Notes: generated by a model not told the origin, from the sequence alone. Shown: positions 8,596-18,471, numbered from the stretch's first letter. The stretch is 64,000 nt of DNA from Sorangium cellulosum (GCF_002950945.1 NZ_CP012673.1:310001-374000), one strand, 5' to 3'. Made by a program: numbers and translations.

Positions 8596-10239
8596 ATGCA
8601 TCGTAAAGTGAATGGCCGAGGTCGAGAGCTCCTTGGTCCCCTCTCGCTCATCGCGCTCAGCTTGGCCTGCGCCACCGGCACCTCTGGGTGCTATTCTGAT
8701 GACTGCGCCGACGTCTTCATGTGCGAGAACCCTCCTCCAGAGCCGTCTCCTTGTGATGGCCACCCAGCGGGAGCGCCAGCGCTCGATATGTGCGGGGTGT
8801 TCGTCAGCGAGCTAGGCGACGACAACAACCCCGGCACGAAGAGCGCGCCGGTAAGGACGCTCCAGCATGCGGTCCGTCTGGCCGCTGGTAGCAGACGAGG
8901 CGATGGCACGGGGCTGCCCCGGCGCGTGTACGCTTGCGGCGGCAGGTTCAAGGAGACGGTGGCGCTGCCATCAGGGATCGACCTCTGGGGCGGCCGCCGT
9001 CGCTGTGAGGCCGGCGGCGATTGGTCCTACTACGAATGGTCGTTCGAGGGACCCGATCACTCAACCACCATCTCCCCGCCGGTCGGGATCCCGCTGCGGG
9101 TGCTCGAGGGCGAAGACGCGAAGGCGACGTCGACGATCTTCGGCGTCCGCCTCATGGCGGCGGACGCCTCGGCGATGGATCACAAGTCGTCGATTGCGAT
9201 GATCCTGAGCCAGGGGGCCAAGGCGAATGTCGTGTCGAGCGAGGTCGTCGCGGGGAACGGCAAGGACGGGGAGGCGGGAGAAGATGCGCATCGAGAGCGG
9301 GCAACGGACGGCCTCCCCGGGAACGACGGCGCGGACGCCTGCACCGCGGATGCCGCGGTGGGCGCTCTTCCGGTTGTTTCCGTTTGCGACGATGGTACCG
9401 AGTCGACGAGCGGATACGGCGGTGACGGCGGCATTGACGTCGGCGGCGATGGCACGCCAGGGCAGCCGGAGCCCGCGGACAATCCGGAAGGCAACGGCCG
9501 GGCGGGGACGGGCGCGAGCAGCGCGGTTTGCTCCGCTGGAACTGCCGGCGCGGACGGTGCAAGCGGTGGCCGCGCTGGCGGCGCGGTAGGTGAAGGCTAC
9601 CTCACCTTCGACGGATGGATTGGTGCCCGTGGTGAGGACGGGAAAAAGGGCGCTGTCGGGCAAGGAGGGGGCGGCGGGGGCGGCAGCAAGTCGCGCGGGC
9701 ACATGTATGCGTGTCCGACAAGCCGGCCTCAACGTGGTGCGGCCGGCGGCTCGGGAGGAAGCGGGGGCTGCGGCGGCGATGGAGGCAGGGGCGGCAGCTA
9801 TGGCGGCGCGAGCATCGCCATCGTTGCACTGGAGGACTCTGAGCTAGCACTCACGGCCACGAAGATCATCGCGGGCAATGGCGGCAATGGCGGGGTCGGC
9901 GGAACGGGCCAACTGGGCGGCGTTGGTCGCCCTGGTGGCCGGGGCGGGATTGGTTTCGATGGGACCAGCGGTGTGATGTGGATGGCGTGCGACGGTGGCA
10001 GCGGAGGCTTTGGTGGCCGCGGCGGTGATGCCGGCGGCGGGCTCGGCGGCGCTGCCGTCGGCATCGCGTACGTGGTCCCCAACCTGGCCATCCGGCCCGG
10101 CACGACCATCCAGGTTGGCAAATCCGGAGATGGCGGGCATGCAGGAAACGCCGGCATAGGCGATGAGGCCGGCAGAGGTGCGACCGGCCCGTGTGCTCAA
10201 CTCTATCGTTTCGGTGCGGCCAACGAGCCGCCCCGTTGA
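8596..10239 (+). CDS. Gly-rich beta-helix surface lipoprotein
   Basis: 547 residues with an N-terminal signal sequence ending in a Cys-containing motif (C25 or C32), so probably lipid-modified. The segment DDNNPGTKSAPVRTLQHAV is the DUF1565-type entry of right-handed beta-helix proteins. The C-terminal half is low-complexity Gly/Ala (GGxGGxGG runs such as GGSGGSGGCGGDGGRGG) interleaved with short hydrophobic strands (ASIAIVALEDSELALTATKI). Such repeats probably build an extended surface fibre or adhesin. An RBS (GGAGG) lies at the right distance from ATG 8596. It follows the PEGA/TPR gene by 15 bp and precedes a paralogue. Confidence 0.75.
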   Translation: MHRKVNGRGRELLGPLSLIALSLACATGTSGCYSDDCADVFMCENPPPEPSPCDGHPAGAPALDMCGVFVSELGDDNNPGTKSAPVRTLQHAVRLAAGSRRGDGTGLPRRVYACGGRFKETVALPSGIDLWGGRRRCEAGGDWSYYEWSFEGPDHSTTISPPVGIPLRVLEGEDAKATSTIFGVRLMAADASAMDHKSSIAMILSQGAKANVVSSEVVAGNGKDGEAGEDAHRERATDGLPGNDGADACTADAAVGALPVVSVCDDGTESTSGYGGDGGIDVGGDGTPGQPEPADNPEGNGRAGTGASSAVCSAGTAGADGASGGRAGGAVGEGYLTFDGWIGARGEDGKKGAVGQGGGGGGGSKSRGHMYACPTSRPQRGAAGGSGGSGGCGGDGGRGGSYGGASIAIVALEDSELALTATKIIAGNGGNGGVGGTGQLGGVGRPGGRGGIGFDGTSGVMWMACDGGSGGFGGRGGDAGGGLGGAAVGIAYVVPNLAIRPGTTIQVGKSGDGGHAGNAGIGDEAGRGATGPCAQLYRFGAANEPPR

Positions 10240-10274
10240 GTCGCTCACCGCGGCGCTGCTGTCGAGGAATGCCG

Positions 10275-11819
10275 ATGATGTCAAGATGCACGACTGTCCT
10301 GCTCGTTGTTCTTTCTCTCGCCGCCGTTGGTTGCGAGACCGCACCAGGTCCCATCGATTCCGGTGGACCGCCGTGTGCGCTCACATCGTCGTGCCAGGAC
10401 GAAGCACCGCCGGAAGCCGTCTGTCTCGAACACCTCGCCGCCGATCAATTGGACGATGGCTGTGGCGTATTTGTCAGCGGCCCCTTCTATGGCGGCGACG
10501 ATGCGAATCCAGGCACGAAGCATAAGCCGGTTCGCTCTCTCCAGCGCGCGATTGCCATAGCACGCACTGGTCGAGGAAGGGTGTTCGCGTGCAACGACGC
10601 CTTCGAGGGAGCCGTCGTCCTACCCTCTGGCGTGGACCTCTACGGGGGCTTTCATTGCCAAGAATGGGAACGCACGGACGAGGATTATACAACCGTCATC
10701 ATCGTCCGTCAGGATCCAATCATCACGCTGACCGTCGAGCCGGCGGGCGCTGGCGATACCGGGGCGGGCGATGGAGTCTCGACGATCGACCACGTGACCG
10801 TCCGGAGCTGGATCTATCTGGGAATGCTCGTTCAGTCAGGTACCGCGGTGGAGTTCATCCGGAGCGAACTCCGCGCATCGTACGGAAATGGCGGCCGCCA
10901 CGGAGAGAAGTGGGGCGGGCTGAATCACGCACCTGATGGGGCGCACGGCATGTACGGCGGCGATGCGTGCTCGGCCGCCACCGTCGCCGGCGGACCTGCG
11001 GTGGTGAACCCGTGCGAGGGCGGGATCCAGAGCCTCGGTGGCAAGGGAGGCGACGGGCTCGCCGACGGCGCAGGAGATGGGACGGACGGCGATCCCGTAC
11101 CCACGCCGAACCCCGACCACCATGGCCAAGGGGGGATCGGCAACCGGACAGACGGTGGTTGCGGCGCTGGCTTCCCCGGGATCTCCGGTGCGTGGGGCGC
11201 CGCCGGCGCGCCTGGCGAGGGCATCGGGCGGCTCACCGACAGGGGATGGGAGGGCGACAAGGCAGCCGATGGCAGCCGCGGCATGCCGGGCCAAGGCGGC
11301 GGCGGGGGCGGCGGCCGTCGCGGTGGGCTCGCGGTGTGCGGCGTGGCCTCCAAGGGGGGCGCCGGCGGCGGCTCCGGAGGCGCTGGCGGCTGCGGGGGCC
11401 GAGGCGGTCGAGGGGGCGAGAACGGCCGGCCGACCATCGGCATCGCCGCGCTGCACGCCAAGCTGACGGTGCGCGACAGCCTGATCGAGACGCTCGACGC
11501 CGGGCGAGGCGGCGACGGCGGGCCCCCCGAGCATGGCGGCGAAGGCGGTCGAGGCGCACCGGGCGGCGCCGTGGGGGACGGCACCTGGTCCTGTGGCGGG
11601 GGTAACGGCGGCCGAGGAGGCGACGGCGGCTACGGCGGCCCCGGGCGCGGCGGTGACTCGATCGGCATCGCCTACCTCGACGAGGACCAGCTCACGCTCC
11701 AAGGCGTCATCTTTGAACTCGGTCCGCCCGGCAAAGGCGGCACGAGCTGGAGCCACGATGGCAGCATGATAACGGGAGAGGACGGCATGGAGATCGAGAC
11801 GCTGCGGTTTCCTGAGTAG
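10275..11819 (+). CDS. Gly-rich beta-helix surface lipoprotein, paralogue of preceding gene
   Basis: 514 residues with a lipoprotein signal (TTVLLVVLSLAAVGC). It carries the same entry motif (DDANPGTKHKPVRSLQRAI) and layout as the preceding gene: an acidic Cys-containing N-terminus, a beta-helix core, then Gly-rich repeats (GGRGGDGGYGGPGRGGDS) ending in a DSIGIAYLDEDQLTLQGV strand. The shared order indicates an old tandem duplication with extensive divergence. GAGGA at 10264-10268 is well spaced from ATG 10275 (10278 is also possible). The intergenic gap is 35 bp, so it is probably co-transcribed. Confidence 0.75.
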   Translation: MMSRCTTVLLVVLSLAAVGCETAPGPIDSGGPPCALTSSCQDEAPPEAVCLEHLAADQLDDGCGVFVSGPFYGGDDANPGTKHKPVRSLQRAIAIARTGRGRVFACNDAFEGAVVLPSGVDLYGGFHCQEWERTDEDYTTVIIVRQDPIITLTVEPAGAGDTGAGDGVSTIDHVTVRSWIYLGMLVQSGTAVEFIRSELRASYGNGGRHGEKWGGLNHAPDGAHGMYGGDACSAATVAGGPAVVNPCEGGIQSLGGKGGDGLADGAGDGTDGDPVPTPNPDHHGQGGIGNRTDGGCGAGFPGISGAWGAAGAPGEGIGRLTDRGWEGDKAADGSRGMPGQGGGGGGGRRGGLAVCGVASKGGAGGGSGGAGGCGGRGGRGGENGRPTIGIAALHAKLTVRDSLIETLDAGRGGDGGPPEHGGEGGRGAPGGAVGDGTWSCGGGNGGRGGDGGYGGPGRGGDSIGIAYLDEDQLTLQGVIFELGPPGKGGTSWSHDGSMITGEDGMEIETLRFPE

Positions 11820-12350
11820 GAGATCGGCTTGTCCCGCCAGCTCGATCGGCGCGGGGGCGCCCGCTCCAGCAACGTCGTGGCGGCTCTGTCAGGCCGCTCC
11901 GGGATCGGAGCAGGCCGGCGCTATCGGCTCGACAGAAACCGACAGCGACCGCAGCCTGTGCCTCGAAGGCGCCGGCCGAATCGGTCGCTCCGTGGACTTC
12001 AGCGCGCGCCAGGCGGCCACGGTCCAGGGCGCCTCGCGCCGGAGCGCCTCGCACGCGGCTGGGTAGCGGCGCTCGCGCTCCTCGGCGTCCCTCAGCCCTA
12101 CGCCGGCATCGACGACGACACCCTGCGCCAGCCCCTGCTCGCTGCGGGAAGGCGCCTGCTCGACCGCCTCCGGCGCTGGCACAGCCCGGCTCGGCCTGGA
12201 GCGCTCGGCCTGGAGCGCCAGCCCGGGCGAGGGTGGGCTCACGGGCGGCGTGGGCGCGCGCAGGCGGCGTGGGTGCGGCGGCCGCCGCGCGACGTGCTAC
12301 ACCGCGGGCTCACGCCGGCCCTCCGGCGCGATCGCCCCCCGAGCATCGAT
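11820..12350. other. Intergenic stretch without a supported gene
   Basis: 530 bp between the Gly-rich lipoprotein and the VF530 gene. The reverse strand shows a short protein-like string ([20 protein letters not shown]) near 12030-12100 that resembles one near 49195-49240, but neither is in a convincing gene. I see no RNA gene or repeat. Confidence 0.4.
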
Positions 12351-12581
12351 ATGACTCAGCCCCAGCCCAACAATCCTCTTCACGGCGTCACGCTCCAGAT
12401 GATCCTCGAGCACCTGGTCGCGCAGCACGGCTGGGAGCAGCTCGGGCGCATGATCGACATTCGCTGCTTCAAGTACGATCCCAGCATCAAATCGAGCCTG
12501 CAATTCCTGCGACGGACCCCGTGGGCCCGGCAGCAGGTGGAGGCGCTTTACCTGCGGGACAAAGCCAAGCCCGGCCCGTGA
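12351..12581 (+). CDS. VF530 family DNA-binding protein (DUF2132)
   Basis: 76 residues, nearly all one domain: [40 protein letters not shown] and [11 protein letters not shown] are the family's hallmark segments. VF530 proteins are small, double-stranded-DNA-binding, SAP-like helical proteins of unknown physiological role. The frame is open further upstream, but that part is low-complexity; ATG 12351 starts just before the domain. It stands alone. Confidence 0.85.
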   Translation: MTQPQPNNPLHGVTLQMILEHLVAQHGWEQLGRMIDIRCFKYDPSIKSSLQFLRRTPWARQQVEALYLRDKAKPGP

Positions 12582-12809
12582 CCGGCCCGCTCGACACGAA
12601 GACTCCGCAGCGCAGGTAACAACGTTCATCCGCCCGGCGAGGCAGATCGCGTGCTGCTCGAAGGTGACGAGGTCGTAGCTCACCATGCCGCGCCTGCACC
12701 CCTTCGGGCCCTCGGATCCGGAGGCCTCGGGGGCGGGCGCCCCCGGGCGAACCGCGCAGCGGGCGAGCACGCACCTCTGCGAGCGCGCCCCGGTGCAAGC
12801 GCGGGCGCG

Positions 12810-13649
12810 TCAGTACGTGAGCGAGGGCGTCGTGCAGCCCAGGCCGAAGGCGCCGATGGCTCCGCCCTCGACGACGGTCTGAACGAGGTTCGCGACCTGG
12901 TCTGCTCCGCAGAAGGTGTCCGGGAACTCGCTGCCGCCGTCGCCGCCCACGCCGTCCGGCCACGTGATGGGGCCGAGCTCGACGCGGAGATCGTCGGGAG
13001 GTCCCGTCACGAGGAGCGGCGCACAAGCGATGAAGAGGACATCGAGGTACCTGCCAGCCCAACCGCTGAAGCCCACCACCACCTCGTTCTCCGGGCACTC
13101 CATCTCCCAGGGCTCGGTGCCCTCGCTGCCCTGGAAAGGGGTCACGTCGCCGGGCGTCGTGGTGATGGTGTACGGGCCGCCTTCCGTCAGCTCCAGGTAG
13201 CCGCACTGCGCCTGGATCTTGGCATGGATGAACGACTCCCCCAGCGGTCCCAGGGCCCCTCGAAACCCGAGGATCACCTGGCTCTCCGGGCACCGGTCCA
13301 TCGCAGGGGTGGCCGTACCGGGGCTGCCGTGCAGCCCGGTGTAGGTCTGCTCCACGACGTCGACGCCTGTCGGCGTCGGGCACGGCTCCCCCTCGCACTC
13401 GCCGCCGCCGCCCGCGCCGCCCGCGCCGCCCGCGCCGCCCGCCGCACCGCCGCCGCCCGTCGCACCGCCGTCGCCCGCCTCACCGCCGTCGCCGTCCGAC
13501 CCGCCACCCCCATCGCCAGGCGGGGCGCCGCCTCCTCCGCTCGCGCCCACGCCGTCGAAGGTCAGGCTGTCGATACCCGAGATCGCATTGCATCCGGCGA
13601 GGACGAGACCGGAGATCAGCGTGGAGAGGCCGAGCAGATGGCGCGTCAC
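12810..13649 (-). CDS. Lipoprotein with Gly-rich linker and paired Cys-rich repeat domain
   Basis: 279 residues starting at GTG. The lipobox is LVLAGC. A Gly/Asp-rich low-complexity linker covers about 35-85. The C-terminal part repeats the pattern CPESQVILGFRGALG...IQAQCGYLEL and CPENEVVVGFSGWAG...LFIACAPL, two copies of a beta-strand module in which a conserved V[IV][LV]GF.G segment follows CPE. A third, weaker copy ends the protein (FCGADQVANLVQTVVEGGAI). Similar surface lipoproteins with linker-separated repeat domains are common in myxobacteria; the role is unknown. Confidence 0.7.
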   Translation of the reverse strand: MTRHLLGLSTLISGLVLAGCNAISGIDSLTFDGVGASGGGGAPPGDGGGGSDGDGGEAGDGGATGGGGAAGGAGGAGGAGGGGECEGEPCPTPTGVDVVEQTYTGLHGSPGTATPAMDRCPESQVILGFRGALGPLGESFIHAKIQAQCGYLELTEGGPYTITTTPGDVTPFQGSEGTEPWEMECPENEVVVGFSGWAGRYLDVLFIACAPLLVTGPPDDLRVELGPITWPDGVGGDGGSEFPDTFCGADQVANLVQTVVEGGAIGAFGLGCTTPSLTY

Positions 13650-14109
13650 GGAGAACGAGTACTTGATCCGCGGCCGGACCGGTAGATGGTCGACCGAATG
13701 CCGCGCGATCGTCGTTTCAGCGGGCGCGTCGCCGGAGGCGGCCGCCGCGCGGCGCCGTCATGGCCGGACGTCGTGGGCGCCCCGGGCGGCCGCGTGGGCG
13801 CCCCGGGTGCCCGCGCCGCGTGCGTTCGCCGGCTGCCGCAGCGCCGGCGGTCCCCTTGCCGACGGCGGCCAGCGAACGGGCGGTCCGCTCGATCCGCGCA
13901 TCGGCTCGAGCAGGCACGTCACCGCGGCGCCACGACGAGCAGCCGGCCGTCCTTCGCGTCCTGAGGGTGCGACGTATCAGCGAGGTGGGCGGCAGCCGAC
14001 GTGGCACGGCCGGCGCGGCGCCCTCCGCACGGATCGCGACGTGTAAGAAATGTTCAGCCGTCGGCGAAGACCGCAGTGGGGAATGCCCCAATCTCCTGCC
14101 GAGGACGTC
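13650..14109. other. Divergent intergenic region, no gene seen
   Basis: 460 bp between two divergent lipoprotein genes. Long frames exist but are Arg/Pro/Ala-rich. A GAGGA at 14101-14105 serves the downstream start at 14110. No repeats or RNA genes were noticed. Confidence 0.45.
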
Positions 14110-15315
14110 ATGAAGAACGATGGATGCGCTCTCCAATCCAGGATCTGGCAGCTCGCTGCAGCAGCAGTGAGCGCACTGTCTCTCGTCGCCTGTGGTGGGA
14201 CGGACGAGAGCACAGCCGAGCCAGCGCTCGACGAAGTGGGCGTGGCCTACCAGGGGCTGAGCTCCCATTCGGGCTGGGCCCACACGGACCACGCGAATCC
14301 CTATACGAACCGCTGCGTGAACGACGCCGCCAGCAGCATCAACGCGCTCTACGACCCGAGCTATGTCATGGCCTACCGCAGCGGCAGCGACGCCTGCAGC
14401 GCGTATGCGCCCACGACGGGCGCCGGGCTCATCCACCACCAGGGCATCCAACGGCTCGCGCGTGACTACAACTATCTCCTGGTGACGACCTCGGTTCAAG
14501 GGGGCGCACGCCCGGGCTTCGAGGTCGTGCGCCTCGGGTCGCTGAGCAACAACCCGTGGCTGCTGGGTCGGAATGCTTCTCCCTCCCGGCTCCCGTCCTG
14601 CAGCGACGCGATCGTGCACTACCAGTCCGACGACTCAGGGATGCCGTACGATCACTCGGGCGGTCTCCAGGTGAACGGCGAGTACGTCATCGTGCCTTTC
14701 GAGAAGAACGACGACCAGGCGACGGCGGGCTTTCGCATCGCCAGGCTGTCGAATCCCCTGAACCCCCAGTGGAGCCCGCTGGTCTTGCGAACGCGAGGTC
14801 AGACGGTCAACGCGGGAGCGGTGAGCCTCACGCTGCTCTCCTCTGGCCGCTACCTCGCGTTCGTCTTTGGCCACAACTCGGACGACGTCGAGGTGTTCGT
14901 GTCCTCGGAGGCGGCGATGCCCTATTTCGGCAGCTCGACCTCCACCTGGGTATCTCAGGTGAGCGTCTCAACGCCCTTCGGCGGTGCGGAATACCAGGGC
15001 CTGCAGCTCGTGACCCAGTGCGACGGGCAGCTCTTCGTGGCCGGCACGCACAGGAACAAATGGTTCGACGAGGACTGGGTCGACCTGTGGCGTGTGGACC
15101 TCAGCGCGGCCTTCGTGCCTAGCTTCACCGAGGTGGCCAGCCGACACATGTCCTGCAGCAGCTCGGCTACGGGCAACAAGCGCTACTGCGCCTTCGATGC
15201 AGGGGCCGGGATCTATGTGGATCCCGACGGCGAGATCCTGCTCTATGGGGTGGAGCACTACAACGACGCCTACCCGGGCACGACACGCGCGGTCAAGGTG
15301 CGCGAGTTTCCGTAG
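14110..15315 (+). CDS. Secreted lipoprotein, beta-propeller-like
   Basis: 401 residues with a lipoprotein signal (AAAAVSALSLVACGG). The mature protein has regularly spaced strands with short polar turns (GGLQVNGEYVIVPFEK, GFRIARLSNPLNPQW, GRYLAFVFGHNSDDVEVFV, YVDPDGEILLYGVEHYND), suggesting a propeller-like fold. I recognise no catalytic motif. An ATG 60 bp upstream (14050) is open but precedes the signal peptide; the RBS GAGGA supports 14110. No operon partner is clear. Confidence 0.65.
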   Translation: MKNDGCALQSRIWQLAAAAVSALSLVACGGTDESTAEPALDEVGVAYQGLSSHSGWAHTDHANPYTNRCVNDAASSINALYDPSYVMAYRSGSDACSAYAPTTGAGLIHHQGIQRLARDYNYLLVTTSVQGGARPGFEVVRLGSLSNNPWLLGRNASPSRLPSCSDAIVHYQSDDSGMPYDHSGGLQVNGEYVIVPFEKNDDQATAGFRIARLSNPLNPQWSPLVLRTRGQTVNAGAVSLTLLSSGRYLAFVFGHNSDDVEVFVSSEAAMPYFGSSTSTWVSQVSVSTPFGGAEYQGLQLVTQCDGQLFVAGTHRNKWFDEDWVDLWRVDLSAAFVPSFTEVASRHMSCSSSATGNKRYCAFDAGAGIYVDPDGEILLYGVEHYNDAYPGTTRAVKVREFP

Positions 15316-15344
15316 ACCCCGCGCTGAGGCCCGCCTCACAACGC

Positions 15345-15530
15345 CGAGCAGCTCCGAACGTTTCGTACCGCTGCCTCGACAGCCAGGGCCTGCTCGTCGA
15401 CGACCGGCGCATCGACGACGAGCACAAGCGCGAGTTCACCTGGCCGGCCGCGCTCGCGGCGGCGCGCGGGATCGGCGCGGGCGACCGCGATCTCACCGCG
15501 GTCCCGTCGATGGGGCCGCTCGAGCGCCGG
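15345..15530 (+). pseudogene. Possible gene remnant
   Basis: In one frame this stretch reads as normal protein (YRCLDSQGLLVDDRRIDDEH, KREFTWPAALAAARGIGAGD) and then dissolves into Arg/Ser-rich sequence near 15530, with no start codon or RBS upstream. It looks like the internal piece of a lost gene whose family I cannot name. Confidence 0.3.
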
Positions 15531-15731
15531 CAGACGGCGCTCGGCGCAAGGCGATCGCGCCAGCGCAGCGCTTGCGCCCCGCTCGACCCCCGAGGCGCTT
15601 GCACCCCCCAGGCGCATGGATCCTCGGCCACGGATACTCCCGCGGAGAGCTGCCGCTCGGAGCGCGGCAGCGAAGCACGAGGAGCGTCGGCATGCGCCTT
15701 GCTCGATGTGCTCGTCACGAGGAGTGTATCC

Positions 15732-16052
15732 ATGACGAAGAGACGCGTTCGAATCAAAATGAAGGGGGAATCCACGACCCTGAATACCGAGGGCGCGATT
15801 TACCGGTCGCCCTATCACGCTGGCGCGGAGCCGGTCGTCGCCCAAGTTCGCGTGCGCCGGACGGAGGCGGACGAATTCGACGTCGCTCCCGGGCGGTACG
15901 AATACCGCTTTGACGTGCAGGACGATCGCGGCACCTTCGAGCTCGAAGCAACTTATGGTGGCGCGCCGCCGCCGTTCGCCTCCGACAAGTACGATACCGC
16001 GGTCGCGATGAACGATCTGCAACTCGTGTTCACCGTCAAGGGGCCATCATGA
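15732..16052 (+). CDS. Hypothetical protein, first gene of a two-gene unit
   Basis: 106 residues, no signal peptide. Strand-rich composition (VVAQVRVRRTEADEFDVAPG, YEYRFDVQDDRGTFELEATY, MNDLQLVFTVKG) suggests a small beta-sandwich. GAGGAG at 15718-15723 precedes ATG 15732. The frame is open upstream, but that part belongs to low-complexity sequence and a probable remnant. It overlaps the next gene by 4 bp (ATGA), so the two are translationally coupled and probably act together. Confidence 0.6.
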   Translation: MTKRRVRIKMKGESTTLNTEGAIYRSPYHAGAEPVVAQVRVRRTEADEFDVAPGRYEYRFDVQDDRGTFELEATYGGAPPPFASDKYDTAVAMNDLQLVFTVKGPS

Positions 16053-17542
16053 GTCGGCGCATCGGCCTCGCAGGCCTCATCGCGCTGCTCGCAGCCACGG
16101 CCCCCGCGCTCGGCGCCCCGCCCGAGGACGGTACCGCGCAGGGGGCCGCGACGGCGACCTCGCGGCCGACCGTGGTCCTCGTGCCCATGAAGCTGGCCGG
16201 CTCCACGGACGGCAAGGGCACAGCCGAGGTCGGCGTCGGCGTCGTGGCGACCCCGTCCTGGTGGACGGACGTCAACATCGGCGGCGTGCTCACGGCCAAG
16301 GTGGACACCCCCGACGGCCTCGCGACGATCATCGGCGTGAAGGACGGGGAGGTGGAGCAGCCCGCCACGTGGTCGTTCGGCGTCACACTGTCGCTGCTCT
16401 ATCTGCCGCCGAGGGGACCGCTCCCGCCCGAGATCCGGGACGGGCGCGAGAGCCGCGCCGCGGCGGCATACGCGGTGTGTGCCCCGCGCTGCCGCGCGAG
16501 CTCGATCTCTCCGGACGACGCGCCCTTCTGCAAAGCCAGGAAGGAGGCCATCGAGCACAATGCCGGGGAGGTCCTCGCGCGCCGCACGCAAGCTGACGAT
16601 CAGCGGGACCAGCCCGCCGCGTTCTGCAAGAAGGCCCAGGCCGCGCTGACGGAGGCAGATCGCGATCTGGCGTCCGGCAAGATCGATGACAAGCAGCACA
16701 CGGACGCCAAGCGGGCCGCGTTCAAGTCGTGCCTCGACGCTTGCGGCACCGCGGACGAGGACATGTCGTTCTGCGCGCCGGTCGAGCTCGATCCCGCCGC
16801 CATCGGCGAGGGGAAGACGTGCGCGCTTGCTCGTGAGACGATCTACAAACCTTACTACGAGTCGCACGCCACATCCCGCGATATCCCGCGGCTCTATCCA
16901 CCGCTCCTGCTCAAGGCGGGGGCGCAGGTCGGCCACGCCGAGTTCACCTACCGGACCGCCGACGACGGCGCGCCCTCGCGCCTCGTCGAGAAGATCGACC
17001 CCGTGACCCCCTGGTCCGGAGGCATCTCGGTGGCGTCCATCCCCTCCTGGGGGCGGTACGCGACGACGATCGAGGGGCTCGTCGCGTACAGCTCGTCGTG
17101 GAAGGCGTCGAAGAAGACGGCGCGGTGGTGCTCCCCCGTCGGGGACGTGGCGCGGGATGAGGACGAGCGCGACCCCGCCGATCCCGCGGAGAGCTGTCAG
17201 GAGGCGACGCTCAACGGCCCGACGAACACCAAGAAGTTCCGCATCGCAGCGCAGGCCGGAATCGTGGACGGGTACCACGGCGTCTGGCGCCTCGCGGCGG
17301 GGCCGGAGCTCAGCGTGCCGGTTGAAGACGCGGAGGAGGAGTTCTCCCTGGGCCTCCGGTTCCCCTTCTACGTCAGCTTCGCCTCCGCCCCGGAGAAGTT
17401 GAGCTATCACGGCATCGTGCGGGTCGCACCGAGTATCAGCTTCACGCGGATGAAGGACGGAACCAAAGACATCGGCGGCTTCATCGAGCTCGCGATCCTC
17501 GGTCAGCGGTCGCTCTTCTCGGATCAGTTCGACGCCCTGTAA
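16049..17542 (+). CDS. Exported hypothetical protein, possible outer-membrane protein
   Basis: 497 residues. A signal peptide (IGLAGLIALLAATAPALG) is followed by an N-terminal strand-rich part (VVLVPMKLAGSTDGKGTAEV; WWTDVNIGGVLTAKVDTPDG), a Cys-containing helical middle (about 150-260, charged, with a coiled-coil tendency around DQPAAFCKKAQAALTEADRD) and C-terminal alternating strands (AAQAGIVDGYHGVWRLAAGP, FSLGLRFPFYVSFASAPEKL) typical of membrane-barrel proteins. Function unknown. Its start overlaps the preceding small protein by 4 bp, which suggests a shared envelope role. Confidence 0.6.
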   Translation: MSRRIGLAGLIALLAATAPALGAPPEDGTAQGAATATSRPTVVLVPMKLAGSTDGKGTAEVGVGVVATPSWWTDVNIGGVLTAKVDTPDGLATIIGVKDGEVEQPATWSFGVTLSLLYLPPRGPLPPEIRDGRESRAAAAYAVCAPRCRASSISPDDAPFCKARKEAIEHNAGEVLARRTQADDQRDQPAAFCKKAQAALTEADRDLASGKIDDKQHTDAKRAAFKSCLDACGTADEDMSFCAPVELDPAAIGEGKTCALARETIYKPYYESHATSRDIPRLYPPLLLKAGAQVGHAEFTYRTADDGAPSRLVEKIDPVTPWSGGISVASIPSWGRYATTIEGLVAYSSSWKASKKTARWCSPVGDVARDEDERDPADPAESCQEATLNGPTNTKKFRIAAQAGIVDGYHGVWRLAAGPELSVPVEDAEEEFSLGLRFPFYVSFASAPEKLSYHGIVRVAPSISFTRMKDGTKDIGGFIELAILGQRSLFSDQFDAL

Positions 17543-17597
17543 CGTCCGCGTCCGTCTACCTCGCCGCGAAGAGCGGCCTCACGGCGTAGATGGGATG

Positions 17598-18226
17598 CTA
17601 GAGCGTGGCGCTGGATTGCCCCAGGTGAGAAGGGATAGCGAAGTCCCAGGCTTCGGCGAGCTGTTGAACGGGTCGATCCGTGATCGGATCGGCATGGGCC
17701 ACGAGGATTCGATGGAGCGGCAGCGCGCGCATCTGCGCGATTGATTCAGCCACCGCCGTGCTCGCACGAGCATGCATCCTGACGTCCGGGGGCGTCTTGA
17801 CTTTCCCGTAGCGTCCCCAGATGCGTGCTGCCATTCGCCAAGTCCAGTGGTCGTGTGCGCAGGCGGATATGAGTAGATCTGCAGCGATCAGGGAGCCGCT
17901 GGCTGCGTGGAAGAAGACTGTCTCGTCAAGAAAAGGAACGCCCCTTAGCTGACGACAAGCGCGTCTGGGTATCGAGCGGCAGTGGCTGGAGTTTGTAGAT
18001 GATGGAACCGATTGGGCACCACGATCCAACGCACCTCGCCGAGCGTATCGAGCGCCGCGCATACATCGTCGGTGGGTGTGCAGGGGCTATGAACCCAGAG
18101 GGAATCACCCGAGAGTCGAACGACGGTAGTCCTCGCTCGTCGGCGAACGCCGCCGAACCATATCGGACGTTCGGTGACCCAGATGGAGTCTGGCACGACG
18201 GCTTCGAAAACGCTGGGAACTCCCAT
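17598..18226 (-). pseudogene. DUF4336 (metallo-hydrolase-like) pseudogene
   Basis: Two frames together give one DUF4336 protein. The N-terminal part (FEAVVPDSIWVTERPIWFGG, LWVHSPCTPTDDVCAALDTL, VRWIVVPNRFHHLQ) ends at a stop at 17945. The C-terminal part (FLDETVFFHAASGSLIAADL, MRALPLHRILVAHADPITD) continues in another frame. Compared with the family, roughly 30-40 residues are missing between the halves, so the lesion is a deletion that also shifted the frame. DUF4336 proteins resemble metallo-beta-lactamases but are uncharacterised. A one-base sequencing error alone would not explain the missing residues. Confidence 0.65.
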
Positions 18227-18471
18227 TAGGGTAGCTTCAAATGCTGTCCCGCGCCACAGGGTAGATCCGGCTAACTCCGGCGGCAGTCGCCGCCTTCCCG
18301 GGGGGCGGGGGCGCCTGGAGGGGCGCGGCGGACGCACAGCCGGAGGTGTCGCGCCGCGTCGTGCCTGGGTGACACGGCGCGGCTGCCTCATCGGGACGTT
18401 GCCGGACACAACCCGGTCCGCTCACAATCTCGGACCGAAGGGGCGACGGCGAGCGAGGTGACGGGCGAACC

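Noticed and set aside
12030..12110. Similarity of 12062-12100 to 49197-49240 as a shared gene end
   Set aside because: Only about 40 bases match, and neither place has a supportable reading frame, so no feature was called.
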